Assembly (NCBI GenBank): GCA_021817045.1
Contig: JAKAWG010000003.1
Location: forward strand, 1 to 64,000
Length of the DNA: 64,000 nt
Reading direction: 5' to 3'
Origin: Acidobacteriota bacterium
Lineage (GTDB): Bacteria; Acidobacteriota; Terriglobia; UBA7540
The notes beneath the pieces were generated by a model that did no database searches, had not been told where the DNA came from, and saw only the letters and a list, made by a program, of their open reading frames with translations. Shown in pieces: positions 6,847 through 15,779 of this stretch. How positions within the stretch are numbered: position 1 is the stretch's first letter; each line of letters begins with the position of its first letter. Position numbers and translations under genes: made by a program.

Positions 6847-9593
6847 GCCGAGGTCGTGGATAAAAAAGTGTAGCTCCCCGAGCCGATTAGATAAACCGCA
6901 GCGCCGGCCTGCATTCTTAGAAAGCGCACTCCCGGCGAGGCTTGCGCCGGCCGGCCGCTTTCCGTGACGACACCGGCCCGCGTTGCCGGAACGTAGACTA
7001 CGGCGGCGGTATTCGGCGGCACGATCACGTGAAGGCGAAAGTCGCGGCCATGCCGGCTCCAATCGCTCGCGATTTCGCCGCGTTGCGAGCGATAGCTGGC
7101 TTTGCACCAAGTGATGTTGCCCACCGGCTGCGGCTTGATTGAGATTCTGCTGAATGCCACCGCCCCTGGTGCGGCGCTGATCCCCGCAAGGTTGCGGTGA
7201 AACCACTCTTCAAGATGGCCCAGCATGAAATGATCCTGTGAATAGCGGCGGTTGGCGTCCCAGGCCTCAGTCAGGCTGGTGGCTCCCTGCTTAAGCATGC
7301 AGCCGTAACCTGGGCAACTGGTTTGGGAGTCCATATCGTAAATCACATCAGAGCGGCCAGCATCTGCCAGGTCGAGAAGCAGGTAGCGGTGGCCGATTTC
7401 CCCCGTCGTCATCTTGTTGCCGTGGGCATGGACGTTTCGGATGATGTTTGCGAGCAATCCGGCGCTTGCGCCGGGCGGGGCCATGCCCATTGCCAGCGGC
7501 ATGGCGTTTGATGTCTGGCTTCCGGTGGCGTAAGAGTCCGTCGCAGGATGAAAGAACTCCCGGTTGAACGCCGTTTTCACTTCGGCGGCGAGAGCCGCGT
7601 CGCGCTGCGCATCGCCACTCCTGCCGACTAACTTAGCGATTCGCTGCAGCAAGATCAGGTCGTGATAGTAGACGGTCGTAGCAGTGATCGCGAACGGTGT
7701 ACGCTGAGGATAGCCTGGCGGCTTCGGGCCGATATCGCACCAATCGCCCAGGCCATAAGAGAGAACGTGATGATGAGTCCTGGCTGTCAGATAATCCACA
7801 TAGCGTTTGAAACCATCATAATTGCGTTCGAGAATTTGCAAGTCTCCATACCAGCGGTATAAGTCCCAGCCGACGGTCAGATAACTGCTTCCCCATTCCG
7901 GCGAATCCCGGAAGCCGCCTCGAAAGACAACGTATTCTGGGGCGATGTCCGGAACCAGCCCGTCCGGCAGTTGAGCCTCGCGGATGTCCCGGATGACTTT
8001 GCGAAACAGGGTCGCAACGTCGAAGTTGTACATTATCGACGGCCCCATGAAATCGACTTCCTCGAGCCAGCCCAGCTTTTCCCGGTGCGGGCAATCCGTG
8101 AAGATACTTTGCATGTTGTTTTCGATGGCTATCTTGATGAGACGATGGATGCGGTTGAAGAGCGGGTTGGAACACGAGAAATGGCCCGCATCTGTTGCGG
8201 ACGAGTGGACAGCCTGGCCTTCGACCGCCAGCAGAAGCGGCTTGCGGCCGGCCAGATTTGCCTCTCGCGTTGCTCCTTCGATCTGAAGATAGCGGAATCC
8301 GTAATAGCTGAAGCGGGGATGCCACGTTTCGATCCCTCCACCTTTCAGCGTGTACCGGAAGAAAGCGGGCTTGCCCGAGCTCCTTTGCGTCACGAGGCCA
8401 CGCGAATCCAAGAGCTCGCCGGGAATGATCTTTATGGATGAGCCGCGCGGACCTCGAACCCTGATTTGCGGCCATCCTGCAAAATTCTGCCCGAGATCGT
8501 AGACATAGACACCTGGGGCAGGCTGGGTGATGCGTACCGGTGTGTAACTGCGGACTACGCGGATGGGTGGAATGGCTTGAGCGAGGAGGTGGCCGCCGGG
8601 CCCCGCCATCACGGTCGCGCGCTTGAACCGGCTGTCGTTCGTATCCGGCATATCCCACCCGGAAATGAGCCGCCGCGCGTCATAATCCTCGCCGCCGTAA
8701 ATCGAGTTGAACGTGATGGGCGAGGGAAGCACTCGCCAGGAGCCGTCAGTGACGACCCGTTGGGAGGTCCCGTCGCGATAGGCGATGTCGAGTTGCAGAA
8801 TGACTTTCGGCGGACCGAATGAACCGGTGAATTTCACGTACCTTCCGCCTTGCACAACGTTGTACATGCCGTTGCCGAGCATCACCGCGATGGCGTTCGG
8901 GCCGGGTCGCAACAGCTTGGTGACGTCATAGGCCAGGTAAAGACAGGTTTTGCGATAGTTGGTCCAGCCGGGCTCGAGAACGTCATCGCCGACTTTGTGG
9001 CCATTGAGGTACAGGTCAAACAAGCCCAAACCTGAAATGTACACAATCGCCCGCCGCGAGCCGTTCCTGATGCGAAACTCATGACGGAACACCGGCGCCT
9101 GGAGAGTCTCCCGCGCTGGTTGATCGAGACCTATCCACTGTCCTTTCCAGTCAGTCGGATTCAGGAGGCCCATTGCCCAGCGGGCTGGCGCGCTCCACGG
9201 CGACGCGCGTCCTTGCGGGTCCCATACCCGGACCTTCCAATAGCACACTTCGCGCGAGCGGAGCGGCTTTCCCTCATACGGAATCTGCAGTGTTTGGCTG
9301 GAATTCACTTTGCCGCTATTCCAGAGGTCGCCTTTGCCGGCCTCCAGGTTTCCCTCGCTACTTGCGACAAGGACTTGATACGCGGACTGTGCCTGAGCGC
9401 GCTCGTGTGAAGCCAGCGTCCAACCGAGCCGAGGACGGATGGAATTCACGGCCAGCGGATCGAGACGGTCATTGCAGGTCAGGAGCTTCGGCAAAAGCGA
9501 GCCGGAGTGGACAGCAGCTCGAAGCGGCGAGAGAAAAGCGATTGTCCAAAGGAACGTACTGGCAATCGAGAGAGAGCGCATCTTTTGTGGCAT
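6840..9593 (-). CDS. Secreted alpha-L-rhamnosidase (GH78)
   Basis: GH78 enzymes remove terminal alpha-L-rhamnose from plant polysaccharides, flavonoids and bacterial glycans by inversion. From the chosen ATG the protein is about 917 residues with a signal peptide MRSLSIASTFLWTIAFLSPL after a short MPQK. It has N-terminal beta-domains (an Ig-like fold, then a Bac_rhamnosid_N-type module with GLFDLYLNGHKVGDDVLEPG), the six-hairpin catalytic domain with FTDCPHREKLGWLEE (near residue 500) and TSLTEAWDANRR (near 777), and a C-terminal beta-domain with WYR-type GHLEEWFHRNLAGI. The start at 9593 is chosen because longer starts lack a signal peptide and overlap the upstream gene, whose stop is 10 bases away. 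The two genes are therefore probably one operon. Confidence 0.9.
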   Translation of the reverse strand: MPQKMRSLSIASTFLWTIAFLSPLRAAVHSGSLLPKLLTCNDRLDPLAVNSIRPRLGWTLASHERAQAQSAYQVLVASSEGNLEAGKGDLWNSGKVNSSQTLQIPYEGKPLRSREVCYWKVRVWDPQGRASPWSAPARWAMGLLNPTDWKGQWIGLDQPARETLQAPVFRHEFRIRNGSRRAIVYISGLGLFDLYLNGHKVGDDVLEPGWTNYRKTCLYLAYDVTKLLRPGPNAIAVMLGNGMYNVVQGGRYVKFTGSFGPPKVILQLDIAYRDGTSQRVVTDGSWRVLPSPITFNSIYGGEDYDARRLISGWDMPDTNDSRFKRATVMAGPGGHLLAQAIPPIRVVRSYTPVRITQPAPGVYVYDLGQNFAGWPQIRVRGPRGSSIKIIPGELLDSRGLVTQRSSGKPAFFRYTLKGGGIETWHPRFSYYGFRYLQIEGATREANLAGRKPLLLAVEGQAVHSSATDAGHFSCSNPLFNRIHRLIKIAIENNMQSIFTDCPHREKLGWLEEVDFMGPSIMYNFDVATLFRKVIRDIREAQLPDGLVPDIAPEYVVFRGGFRDSPEWGSSYLTVGWDLYRWYGDLQILERNYDGFKRYVDYLTARTHHHVLSYGLGDWCDIGPKPPGYPQRTPFAITATTVYYHDLILLQRIAKLVGRSGDAQRDAALAAEVKTAFNREFFHPATDSYATGSQTSNAMPLAMGMAPPGASAGLLANIIRNVHAHGNKMTTGEIGHRYLLLDLADAGRSDVIYDMDSQTSCPGYGCMLKQGATSLTEAWDANRRYSQDHFMLGHLEEWFHRNLAGISAAPGAVAFSRISIKPQPVGNITWCKASYRSQRGEIASDWSRHGRDFRLHVIVPPNTAAVVYVPATRAGVVTESGRPAQASPGVRFLRMQAGAAVYLIGSGSYTFLSTTSAP

Positions 9594-9603
9594 GACCTGA
9601 CGG

Positions 9604-10641
9604 CTAGGTTTTCCAGGGCCTGGAGCGAGCCACGGAAATTCCCCGGCCAAACTCCTTTGAAACCGCGCAATAAAAGTGGTAAAGCACGCCAGCGTGGGAG
9701 ATGATCGAAGGCTTGTGAGCAAACATCGAATCGATCGAGCCTTTTGGCCCCACGTCGATCAGCACGCCGGCGCACTTTCTGACGGTGACCAGATTGGGCG
9801 AGAGTGCTAACAGATCGCGAGCGATGAATTTCGGTCCCAGACCGTAGTAAAAAATCGGCCATTCCTTGCGATACTTCAGCACGCACGGGTCGCTCGCAAA
9901 ATATTCGTCGTCGCTGCCCGGAGGACCGTTTCTCAAAATTGGATTATGAGGATCTCGAACCCAGGTTTTCAAATCACGCGAGGTCGCAATGCCAGTCTGT
10001 TCGTGCCAGTGAACCGGGCGGTTCTTCGCGTTATAGAAAATGTGATAACGACCGTTCTCCTCCAGAATGCAGGCCTTGTACAGGCCGGCGTGTTCCCAAG
10101 CTGCGCCGTCTTCAGGACGAAGGCACGGCGGCTCCACTTCCCAGTTTCTTAGATCGCGGCTCCAACAAAGGCCGATCACGCCCGGACCTTGCTCATAACC
10201 GGAACCGGGTTCCGCATTGTAGAGGCCAAGATACCGGCCGCGAACCTTCTTCAACTCTCCAGGCCCGAAGACGTTGTTCTCTCGCAGGATCCAAGTGAGT
10301 GCGACGTTGTAGCGGATGACGGGCGAGGCAGGATTTCTTTTCAGAATTACTCCCTCCCGACGCCAGTTTTGAAGATCGCGCGAGGAGGCAAGCCCGGTTT
10401 GATAGCCGACACCGTCAAAGCCGACGTAGGTCATGTAAAAGACGCCTTGATGCCGAAAGACGAAGGGAACATCGGCGCTCTTCTCATCGAACGAACCGGG
10501 CTGGTGGGAAGGGCCTATGACGAAACGTTCCAGCTTGTAAGGCGTTCGCAGGTCTTTCGGGACAGAGAGCCGCGAGCGTGCCTCAGCCAGTGTCGGAGCT
10601 GCAAGCAGACCGGCAAGAAGTTCTCTGCGTGTCATCCTCAT
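9604..10641 (-). CDS. Tat-exported five-bladed beta-propeller glycosidase-like protein (GH32/43/130-like)
   Basis: The 345-residue protein starts MRMTRRELLAGLLAAP, a twin-arginine-like signal. The body has the repeated propeller phrases of clans GH-F/GH-J and GH130: PFVFRHQGVFYMTYVGFDG, GLASSRDLQNWRREG, LCWSRDLRNWEVEPP and ATSRDLKTWVRDP, that is, a blade core followed by S-R-D-L-x-x-W. The exact family and the catalytic acids cannot be assigned by eye. It precedes the rhamnosidase by 10 bases and is probably co-transcribed, which suggests it acts on a side chain of the same glycan. An in-frame ATG at 10695 would add 18 residues before the signal and is less likely. Confidence 0.65.
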   Translation of the reverse strand: MRMTRRELLAGLLAAPTLAEARSRLSVPKDLRTPYKLERFVIGPSHQPGSFDEKSADVPFVFRHQGVFYMTYVGFDGVGYQTGLASSRDLQNWRREGVILKRNPASPVIRYNVALTWILRENNVFGPGELKKVRGRYLGLYNAEPGSGYEQGPGVIGLCWSRDLRNWEVEPPCLRPEDGAAWEHAGLYKACILEENGRYHIFYNAKNRPVHWHEQTGIATSRDLKTWVRDPHNPILRNGPPGSDDEYFASDPCVLKYRKEWPIFYYGLGPKFIARDLLALSPNLVTVRKCAGVLIDVGPKGSIDSMFAHKPSIISHAGVLYHFYCAVSKEFGRGISVARSRPWKT

Positions 10642-10732
10642 ATTTTCTGTCTTATTTCCCTTCGGAAGAAGCTCCACTTCCTCAATCCTATCCATTTCCT
10701 TTTGGATTTCTTGTCAGACATGACCCCTCCCA

Positions 10733-10815
10733 TCCCGGCTATCATGCCACGGCGCTACAAGACGGGGGTGAAACTTGCGACAACTGAGACAACTTTTTTC
10801 GAGACTACGCGTGTA
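10733..10815 (-). repeat. Short dispersed repeat, copy 2 of 2
   Basis: This is the inverted counterpart of 488-566; the best conserved part is CCCATCCCGGCTATCATGCC (10733-10752), followed by a GACAACTGAGACAACTTTTTT tract. It sits just upstream of the beta-propeller/rhamnosidase operon, between it and the methyltransferase gene, so it may overlap their promoter or terminator. Confidence 0.5.
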
Positions 10816-10858
10816 AGTTTCAATCTGCTGAAAGCCGAGACAGCTAGTGTTCACGGCG

Positions 10859-11425
10859 CTATTTCGGTGCTGGGAAAAGAGCAAGCGCCGCCCGAATCCG
10901 ATTGATCGAAGGACGATCAATGAGTTTGAAGCCTGCTTCAGCGGCTGCTCGCAGCTCGGAGTCGAACGCCTCCGGTTTCACGTGGCCTTTAGGTTCCGCC
11001 AGAAGAAGCGAGGCACCGGGCTTCGAGGCTGCGGCAACTGTGGCGAAGAAACGGCCCGCATCGGGGAACTCGTGCACCACGGCGAAGGCCAGAGTGAAAT
11101 CAACCACGCCATTGATGTCCTTGAGGTTCGCGGAATCCGCAAAGCCGATACGGGCATCAACGCGAGACAGAAGTCCCGCTTTGGCCGCTCGGCGCTTCAG
11201 GCGGTCGATCATTTTCGGCTGCACATCGACCGCAACGACGCGCCCCGACGCACCGACAAGGCGAGCGAGTTCCAGCGTAAAGAAACCCATGCCCGGACCG
11301 GGTTCGAGCACCGTCATGCCTTCGTGAACGTAAGGAGCCAAAATCGTTGCTGGGTCTTGGCCGTAGCGCCGCAGCGGGCAGGTGAGCCAATAACCGAGCC
11401 ACCAAGGACATACTCGATGCGCCAT
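10859..11425 (-). CDS. Class I SAM-dependent methyltransferase
   Basis: This is a 188-residue single-domain methyltransferase. Motif I is MTVLEPGPGMGFFTLELA (near residues 37-54) and the acidic end of strand beta2 is GRVVAVDVQPKM. A DFTLAFAVVHEF block corresponds to motif IV and GASLLLAEPKGH to the post-motif strand. It belongs to the broad Methyltransf_11/UbiE-like group; the substrate cannot be predicted. It opens with a Cys/Trp-rich leader (MAHRVCPWWLGYWL) seen in some small environmental methyltransferases. The next gene upstream encodes a zinc-finger protein in the same direction, 66 bases away. Confidence 0.8.
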   Translation of the reverse strand: MAHRVCPWWLGYWLTCPLRRYGQDPATILAPYVHEGMTVLEPGPGMGFFTLELARLVGASGRVVAVDVQPKMIDRLKRRAAKAGLLSRVDARIGFADSANLKDINGVVDFTLAFAVVHEFPDAGRFFATVAAASKPGASLLLAEPKGHVKPEAFDSELRAAAEAGFKLIDRPSINRIRAALALFPAPK

Positions 11426-11490
11426 TATCTCGCTCCGATTCAGTGACGTTCGAGCGGCCCGAAAACTTACTCAGGACTGAGTGCGATCCG

Positions 11491-11760
11491 TCAATCGAAA
11501 GGCTCTATCATGATCTCATCTACATAACACCAGTTCCAGTTCTCGCCCGGTTCGAAAGAGCGGATGATGGGGTGACGGGTCTCGTGGAAATGTTTCGTGG
11601 CGTGTTTATTTTTCGATGAGTCGCAGCAGCCGACATGACCACATATCATGCAGAGCCGCAGATGCACCCACGAGTCAGACATCTCCAGGCACTCTTCGCG
11701 GGCTTCTGTGTGGGGCGAGACATTTTGAATCTGGTTCATGTGAGAACAAGAATCCGGCAT
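11491..11760 (-). CDS. UBP-type zinc finger protein
   Basis: The 89-residue protein is almost entirely a ZnF-UBP domain, the fold that in eukaryotic deubiquitinases binds the free C-terminus of ubiquitin. Visible landmarks are REECLEMSDSWVHLRLC, CGHVGCCDSSKNKHATKH, HFHETRHPIIRSFEPGE and WCYVDE, with the Cys/His ligands in the usual order. Stand-alone bacterial members are known but their ligand is not. The ATG at 11760 is preferred over 11772 because GGAGGT lies just before it and overlaps the earlier ATG. It is near the methyltransferase and the cytidylate-kinase-like gene, which gives no clear functional lead. Confidence 0.8.
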   Translation of the reverse strand: MPDSCSHMNQIQNVSPHTEAREECLEMSDSWVHLRLCMICGHVGCCDSSKNKHATKHFHETRHPIIRSFEPGENWNWCYVDEIMIEPFD

Positions 11761-11869
11761 TAAGACCTCCATCTATTGCCGCAATGGCTAAGCTTCCGGC
11801 TGAATCTAATATCACATGACATGCAGTCCGCAATCGGAAGTTTCCAAGCCTCGATCCGTCAGGCCGTGG

Positions 11870-12083
11870 TCACCGCACCGTAATGTCTGGCTCGACAGCC
11901 ATCTCGGGCCTTAGGAGGTGCCTGGGGTCTTGGCCATTGCCGAATGCGATCTTAGCGAGAATTCGCTCGACGACCTACACGTAATTTCCGGTCGTGCTTT
12001 CCGGTGGCGGCAAGCTGTAAAGCGCTTCTGTGGCGCCGGGGATGTTCAAAACGTAGCCGGACCCTGAGTTTGCGTCAATATAT
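11870..12083 (-). pseudogene. Relic of an EmrA/HlyD-family membrane fusion protein (C-terminal tail)
   Basis: Read on the - strand, this stretch gives IDANSGSGYVLNIPGATEA, YSLPPPESTTGNYV, an in-frame TAG, then VVERILAKIAFGNGQDPRHL and MAVEPDITVR before a stop. It lines up with the end of the intact EmrA-like protein encoded at 39122-40390 (GHLIGIAGATG, SLLPPENATGNYVKVVQRVP, FDKGQDPNHLLKVGLSVEPH). Only about 70 terminal codons remain and they hold a stop, so it is a dead remnant. It is too short and too broken to appear as an open frame. Confidence 0.75.
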
Positions 12084-12208
12084 CAGTCATAGTCGTTTCA
12101 CGCTCGCATAGCGCAGGCTCGATGAATCCGCAATCTGTAACACCGGCGGGAGGCTGACCCGCCGGTCTCTGAGCATCGCGCTTCCGCGACGGAATGATTG
12201 TGACCCCA

Positions 12209-12838
12209 TCAGTTCCTCTGCTTCGCGTACCGCGTGACGGCATCGAGGATCATCTCCGCCGACAATTTCTCTCCCAGGCTGGAATTGACCATCAAGTGAA
12301 ACCGACGCCTTTCGGGCCAATCGACGTTGAAGTACTGCTTAATGAAAGCCGCGCGGTCGCGATCTACTGTCTCCGCCAGTTCAATCGCTTCTTTCTCGCT
12401 TTTGCCGGTTGCCCGCAGGCGGCGAACTCTGTCTCGAAAAGGGGCGTAAATGAAGACATGGAACGTATCAGTGCGAGTTCCCAGGTAGTAGGCGGATCCT
12501 CGCCCCACGATTACGCAGTTCCCGGCGTCAGCGATGCCGGGCAGGATTCTCTGCACGACGTTACGCACGCAATCCGTATCCACCATTTTCAAGCGAGGAG
12601 CATTCATGCTGCCCTCAAAACTTCCTCGCATGAAAGCCTTCAAGAGCCTGTAATAAGCCGGATCCTTTCGCTCTTCGTGTTCCTCCACGGAGCGACAGTC
12701 GCAGTCCAGGCGGCGCGCGATCTCCTCGGTCAGCAACTGGTCCCAAAGCTTCCAGCCCAAGCGGGACGCAACCTCCGCCGCGATCTCGCCGCCGCCGCTC
12801 CCGTATTCACGCTCCAGGGTTATGACTCGTATCGTCAT
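12209..12838 (-). CDS. Cytidylate kinase-like P-loop protein
   Basis: This 209-residue protein belongs to the cytidylate-kinase-like family (Pfam CMP kinase-like, PF13189). The N-terminus VITLEREYGSGGGEIAAEVA carries the P-loop variant GSGGxxIA, followed by SRLGWKLWDQLLTEEIA. A central VIVGRGSAYYL and HVFIYAPFRDRVRRLR with an Arg-rich lid, and VDRDRAAFIKQYFNVDW near the end, fit the family. The substrate of these stand-alone homologues is unknown; a nucleotide-kinase role is inference. It is bracketed by the EmrB-like relic (12865-13040) and the EmrA-like relic (11870-12083), so it may have arrived by the same rearrangement that destroyed the pump genes. Confidence 0.8.
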   Translation of the reverse strand: MTIRVITLEREYGSGGGEIAAEVASRLGWKLWDQLLTEEIARRLDCDCRSVEEHEERKDPAYYRLLKAFMRGSFEGSMNAPRLKMVDTDCVRNVVQRILPGIADAGNCVIVGRGSAYYLGTRTDTFHVFIYAPFRDRVRRLRATGKSEKEAIELAETVDRDRAAFIKQYFNVDWPERRRFHLMVNSSLGEKLSAEMILDAVTRYAKQRN

Positions 12839-12864
12839 ATTGTTTTATCCGACGGCGATCTTGT

Positions 12865-13040
12865 CGCCTCCTCCCAACTAGTTTTCTTCGCAGCCCAAAT
12901 GACAACGGAAACATAATTGCCACTCCAAGGCAAAGAATCCAGAACGTAACGATGTAGGCCAATCTGTTCGCCTGGCCGATTAGCGCCGGATTAAGCCGGT
13001 CATTCGCTTGACTCAGGGCCCAAGAGCCACTTAGACCCGA
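12865..13040 (-). pseudogene. Relic of a DHA2-family (EmrB/QacA-like) efflux permease (C-terminal tail)
   Basis: The - strand gives GLSGSWALSQANDRLNPA, LIGQANRLAYIVTFWIL and a hydrophobic segment ending FGLRRKL. The intact EmrB-like protein at 40500-42080 ends GLSATAALSQAYGRIYQA, LIGQATTLAYIDTFHVL, then its last membrane helix and KKNK. The match starts abruptly near 13040; nothing permease-like lies upstream. The remaining stretch encodes only the last transmembrane helix. Confidence 0.75.
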
Positions 13041-13049
13041 TACGGTCAC

Positions 13050-13513
13050 GCGCGTCTGACCGGGGTCACGACGATTCTGCCCGACTTCCCGCCCTATGTA
13101 AACGCCCGGCAGGCTTTTTCGCGGTTGTGCTCATGACCATCGAAAGATGGAGCTCGCGCGGCGAAGCCGAAAAGCACGGTGCCCGAAATCGCGGTGTTCC
13201 GGCAAGTGCCGGCCTGTCCCCATTCAAACGCCAAAAGGTTTCGCCGTGCTCTCGAGGTATTGAGTTGGATGTGTGCTTGACAACCAATGCTCCCTTCAGT
13301 ATCGTCTACGGGCTTGCAGCGGTGGGAGATGTCGTCGGTGGCACGCCTTCCAAGATCGTCCACGTGAGTTTCAACCGGTGTCGTCCTGGACGTATCGAAC
13401 GGGGAGCGGCTTCGACCTTTGTTAATGGCACAAGGATTAGTGAGATTCAAGAAGGAGCGTGCTGTTTCAAAGCAGCTCTATCGAAACACACATCATTTAA
13501 GGCGAAGTAAATC
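13050..13513. other. Intergenic, nothing recognised
   Basis: Open frames in this interval on either strand show no family resemblance and no convincing start signal. It presumably holds the promoter of the GH116 gene, but no clear promoter boxes could be picked. Confidence 0.5.
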
Positions 13514-15673
13514 ATGAAGCGCAGAGAGGTCTTGGCAGCGTTAGGAGTTCCGGCTCTTACCGGTTTGAACTCGCTTAAAGCGTCCGCCCGTAACGAGCGA
13601 ACAAATACGAGGGGACCACGCCAGGAAGGTTTCCGGAGTTGGCCGTTTGTGGTTCCGGCTGCGCTGAACCAATGGACCACCGTCGACGCGGATGGATTTC
13701 GGGCCCCGGTTCCAGCTTTTGTATTTGAAGGCCGCGATCTGAGCGAGGGCGTTCCGCTGGGAGGACTGGGAACAGGCTATTTCACATTCGAAGGGAGCGG
13801 AAAAATCGGCTTTTGCTCGCTCTTTAATGATTGGGTTCCTCCTCAAAAGGCTTTCACAGATTGGCTTCATATCCAAAATGGCACCAAGGACGTTCCCCTT
13901 TCAGCGGCGCGCGTGTCGTACTGGGGGCACTATCCCGTCGCCGACATGCAAGCTATCTTTCCGGAGATTCCGGTTGAAGCAGGTATACGGGCGTTCGCGC
14001 CCTACATCGTAGGCGACGCCGCAGTCTCGAACACGCCGGTTGCACTCTTTGAGCTTGAGCTTCGGAATAACTCTAGCGAACAACTGCCTCTAAGGCTCCT
14101 GTTGAGGTTTCCGGTTGCCCCTCATGGCAGGGAGTTTCCGGACTATGCGCTGGACGTGCGTGGCGATGGCGTTAACCAACATAGTGGCGAAGAGGGAAGC
14201 TTCGTTATTGAGACCGCCTTGAAAGCGAACGGTTCCCGGCGTTTCCGGTTCGCGGTTGCCTGGTACGCGCCGTCCTGGCGTGATAGTGGAAGTGAATTGC
14301 GCTACAACCGCTATTCGCAGCGTTTCCGAAATGCAAGCGAGGTTGCCGAGTTCGGCCTTCGGAATCATGACGTGTTATTGCGCCGCGTACTGGCCTGGCA
14401 GGGGGAAATTTACAATTCGGATCTGCCCGCTTGGCTTCAGGATGCGCTGATCCAGGCACTCTACAGTCACGCTAAGAACTCAGTGTGGATTGCGCACTGG
14501 CGCCATGATAATTGGTGGGGCGAAAACGGATGGTTTACGCACAGCGAAAGCCATACGGGCTGCCCTATCGTCGAGACCATGGTTTGCCGGATGCACGGGC
14601 ATTTCCCTCTGCTGTTCTTTTTCCCGGAGCTAGAGGAAACGACGCTGGATGGTTTCCGCCGCTATCAGATCTCGAATGGCGAGATTCCTTTTTGCTTCGG
14701 CATGCCGACGAGCATGCGTGACCCTCGTTTTGAATGCCAGCACCCGTTAAACTCAGGCCAATTTACGCAAATGGTCTATCGTCTCTATCTCCGGACGGGA
14801 GACCGCCAGCAGCTCATGTATTTTTATGATTCAGCCAAGCGGGCGATTCGTTATCAATATACGCTGGATGATGATAGGTGCGGCTTGGTACATGACCAAC
14901 CGCACGTCCGGCCCGGCGAAGCTTGGCCTGCCAATCAGTTTTACGACTGCTGGCCCTGGCACGGCGTCTCGAGTTACGTTGCAGGTACTTGGCTCGCAAC
15001 CCTCTCGGCGGGGAAAAAGCTGGCGGAGTTGGCCGGCGACCGTCCATTCGTTGTGGAGTGTTCGGAACGGCTTCAAAAGGCTCAGGCAAGCTTCGAGGCT
15101 AGGCTTTGGAACGGCGCGTATTACCGGCTTTGGAATGATGTCCAAACCGGACGGCTAAGTGAGGTATCTCTCGCCAATCAGTTGATGGCCGAGTGGTGTG
15201 TCCATGTGCTCGGGCTGGAGAGCGTCCTGCCTGAAGAGCGGGTTAACAAGGCGCTGGACAGCATCGCACGGCTGAACTTGAATGCAACCTTCTACGGCTT
15301 GATCAACGGCGTAACGCCGGACGGAAAGCCATTCGACACCGGCGTTCATCCAAGCGGTGATTTTGGAAAGAATATTTTTGTAGGAGAGAACCTTTGTAGC
15401 GCGATGACCTTTCTCTATTTCGGAAGACGCGATATAGGGATGGAAGTAGCCCACAGACTGTATCAGGCGATAGCCGTCAAAGCCCGGTCTCCATGGAACC
15501 AGCGATGTCTCCTTTACGGAGACACGGGCATGCCTCTGTGGGGCGATGACTATTACTCAAATTTGGCGATTTGGGTTGTGCCTCTCGCGTATGAAGGTGT
15601 GTCAGTCCGCGAATTTACCCAAACCGGGCTTGCAAAGAAGATGATCGCTGCCGCGAACGGGGCACGGGCGTGA
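13514..15673 (+). CDS. Exported GH116 beta-glucosidase-like protein
   Basis: GH116 includes the GBA2-type glucosylceramidases and bacterial beta-glucosidases/xylosidases acting on beta-linked glucosides. The 719-residue protein starts MKRREVLAALGVPALTGL, a Tat-like signal. The N-terminal beta-sandwich holds GVPLGGLGTGYFTFEGSG. The C-terminal (alpha/alpha)6 barrel has WLQDALIQALYSHAKNSVW, the nucleophile region SESHTGCPIVETM with Glu at about 345, HGHFPLLFFFPELE, and the acid/base region NQFYDCWPWHGVSSY with Asp at about 476. Both acids expected for the family are present. Three genes for a dehydrogenase, an MBL-fold protein and an SDR follow on the same strand with gaps of 100-220 bases, suggesting further processing of the released sugar or aglycone. 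Confidence 0.85.
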   Translation: MKRREVLAALGVPALTGLNSLKASARNERTNTRGPRQEGFRSWPFVVPAALNQWTTVDADGFRAPVPAFVFEGRDLSEGVPLGGLGTGYFTFEGSGKIGFCSLFNDWVPPQKAFTDWLHIQNGTKDVPLSAARVSYWGHYPVADMQAIFPEIPVEAGIRAFAPYIVGDAAVSNTPVALFELELRNNSSEQLPLRLLLRFPVAPHGREFPDYALDVRGDGVNQHSGEEGSFVIETALKANGSRRFRFAVAWYAPSWRDSGSELRYNRYSQRFRNASEVAEFGLRNHDVLLRRVLAWQGEIYNSDLPAWLQDALIQALYSHAKNSVWIAHWRHDNWWGENGWFTHSESHTGCPIVETMVCRMHGHFPLLFFFPELEETTLDGFRRYQISNGEIPFCFGMPTSMRDPRFECQHPLNSGQFTQMVYRLYLRTGDRQQLMYFYDSAKRAIRYQYTLDDDRCGLVHDQPHVRPGEAWPANQFYDCWPWHGVSSYVAGTWLATLSAGKKLAELAGDRPFVVECSERLQKAQASFEARLWNGAYYRLWNDVQTGRLSEVSLANQLMAEWCVHVLGLESVLPEERVNKALDSIARLNLNATFYGLINGVTPDGKPFDTGVHPSGDFGKNIFVGENLCSAMTFLYFGRRDIGMEVAHRLYQAIAVKARSPWNQRCLLYGDTGMPLWGDDYYSNLAIWVVPLAYEGVSVREFTQTGLAKKMIAAANGARA

Positions 15674-15779
15674 GCGGTGGAAACTGCGTTCTCGGGTTTA
15701 TGAGGCTGGTGCGAAATCCTGGAATACCTTTAGCGAATGTCTTCTCCTCGAAAGGTAAGGGTGTGCCAAGGAGAAACGA

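Noticed and set aside
13127-13510. 127-residue open frame upstream of the GH116 gene
   Set aside because: No motif, no recognised family and no ribosome-binding site; base composition offers no support.
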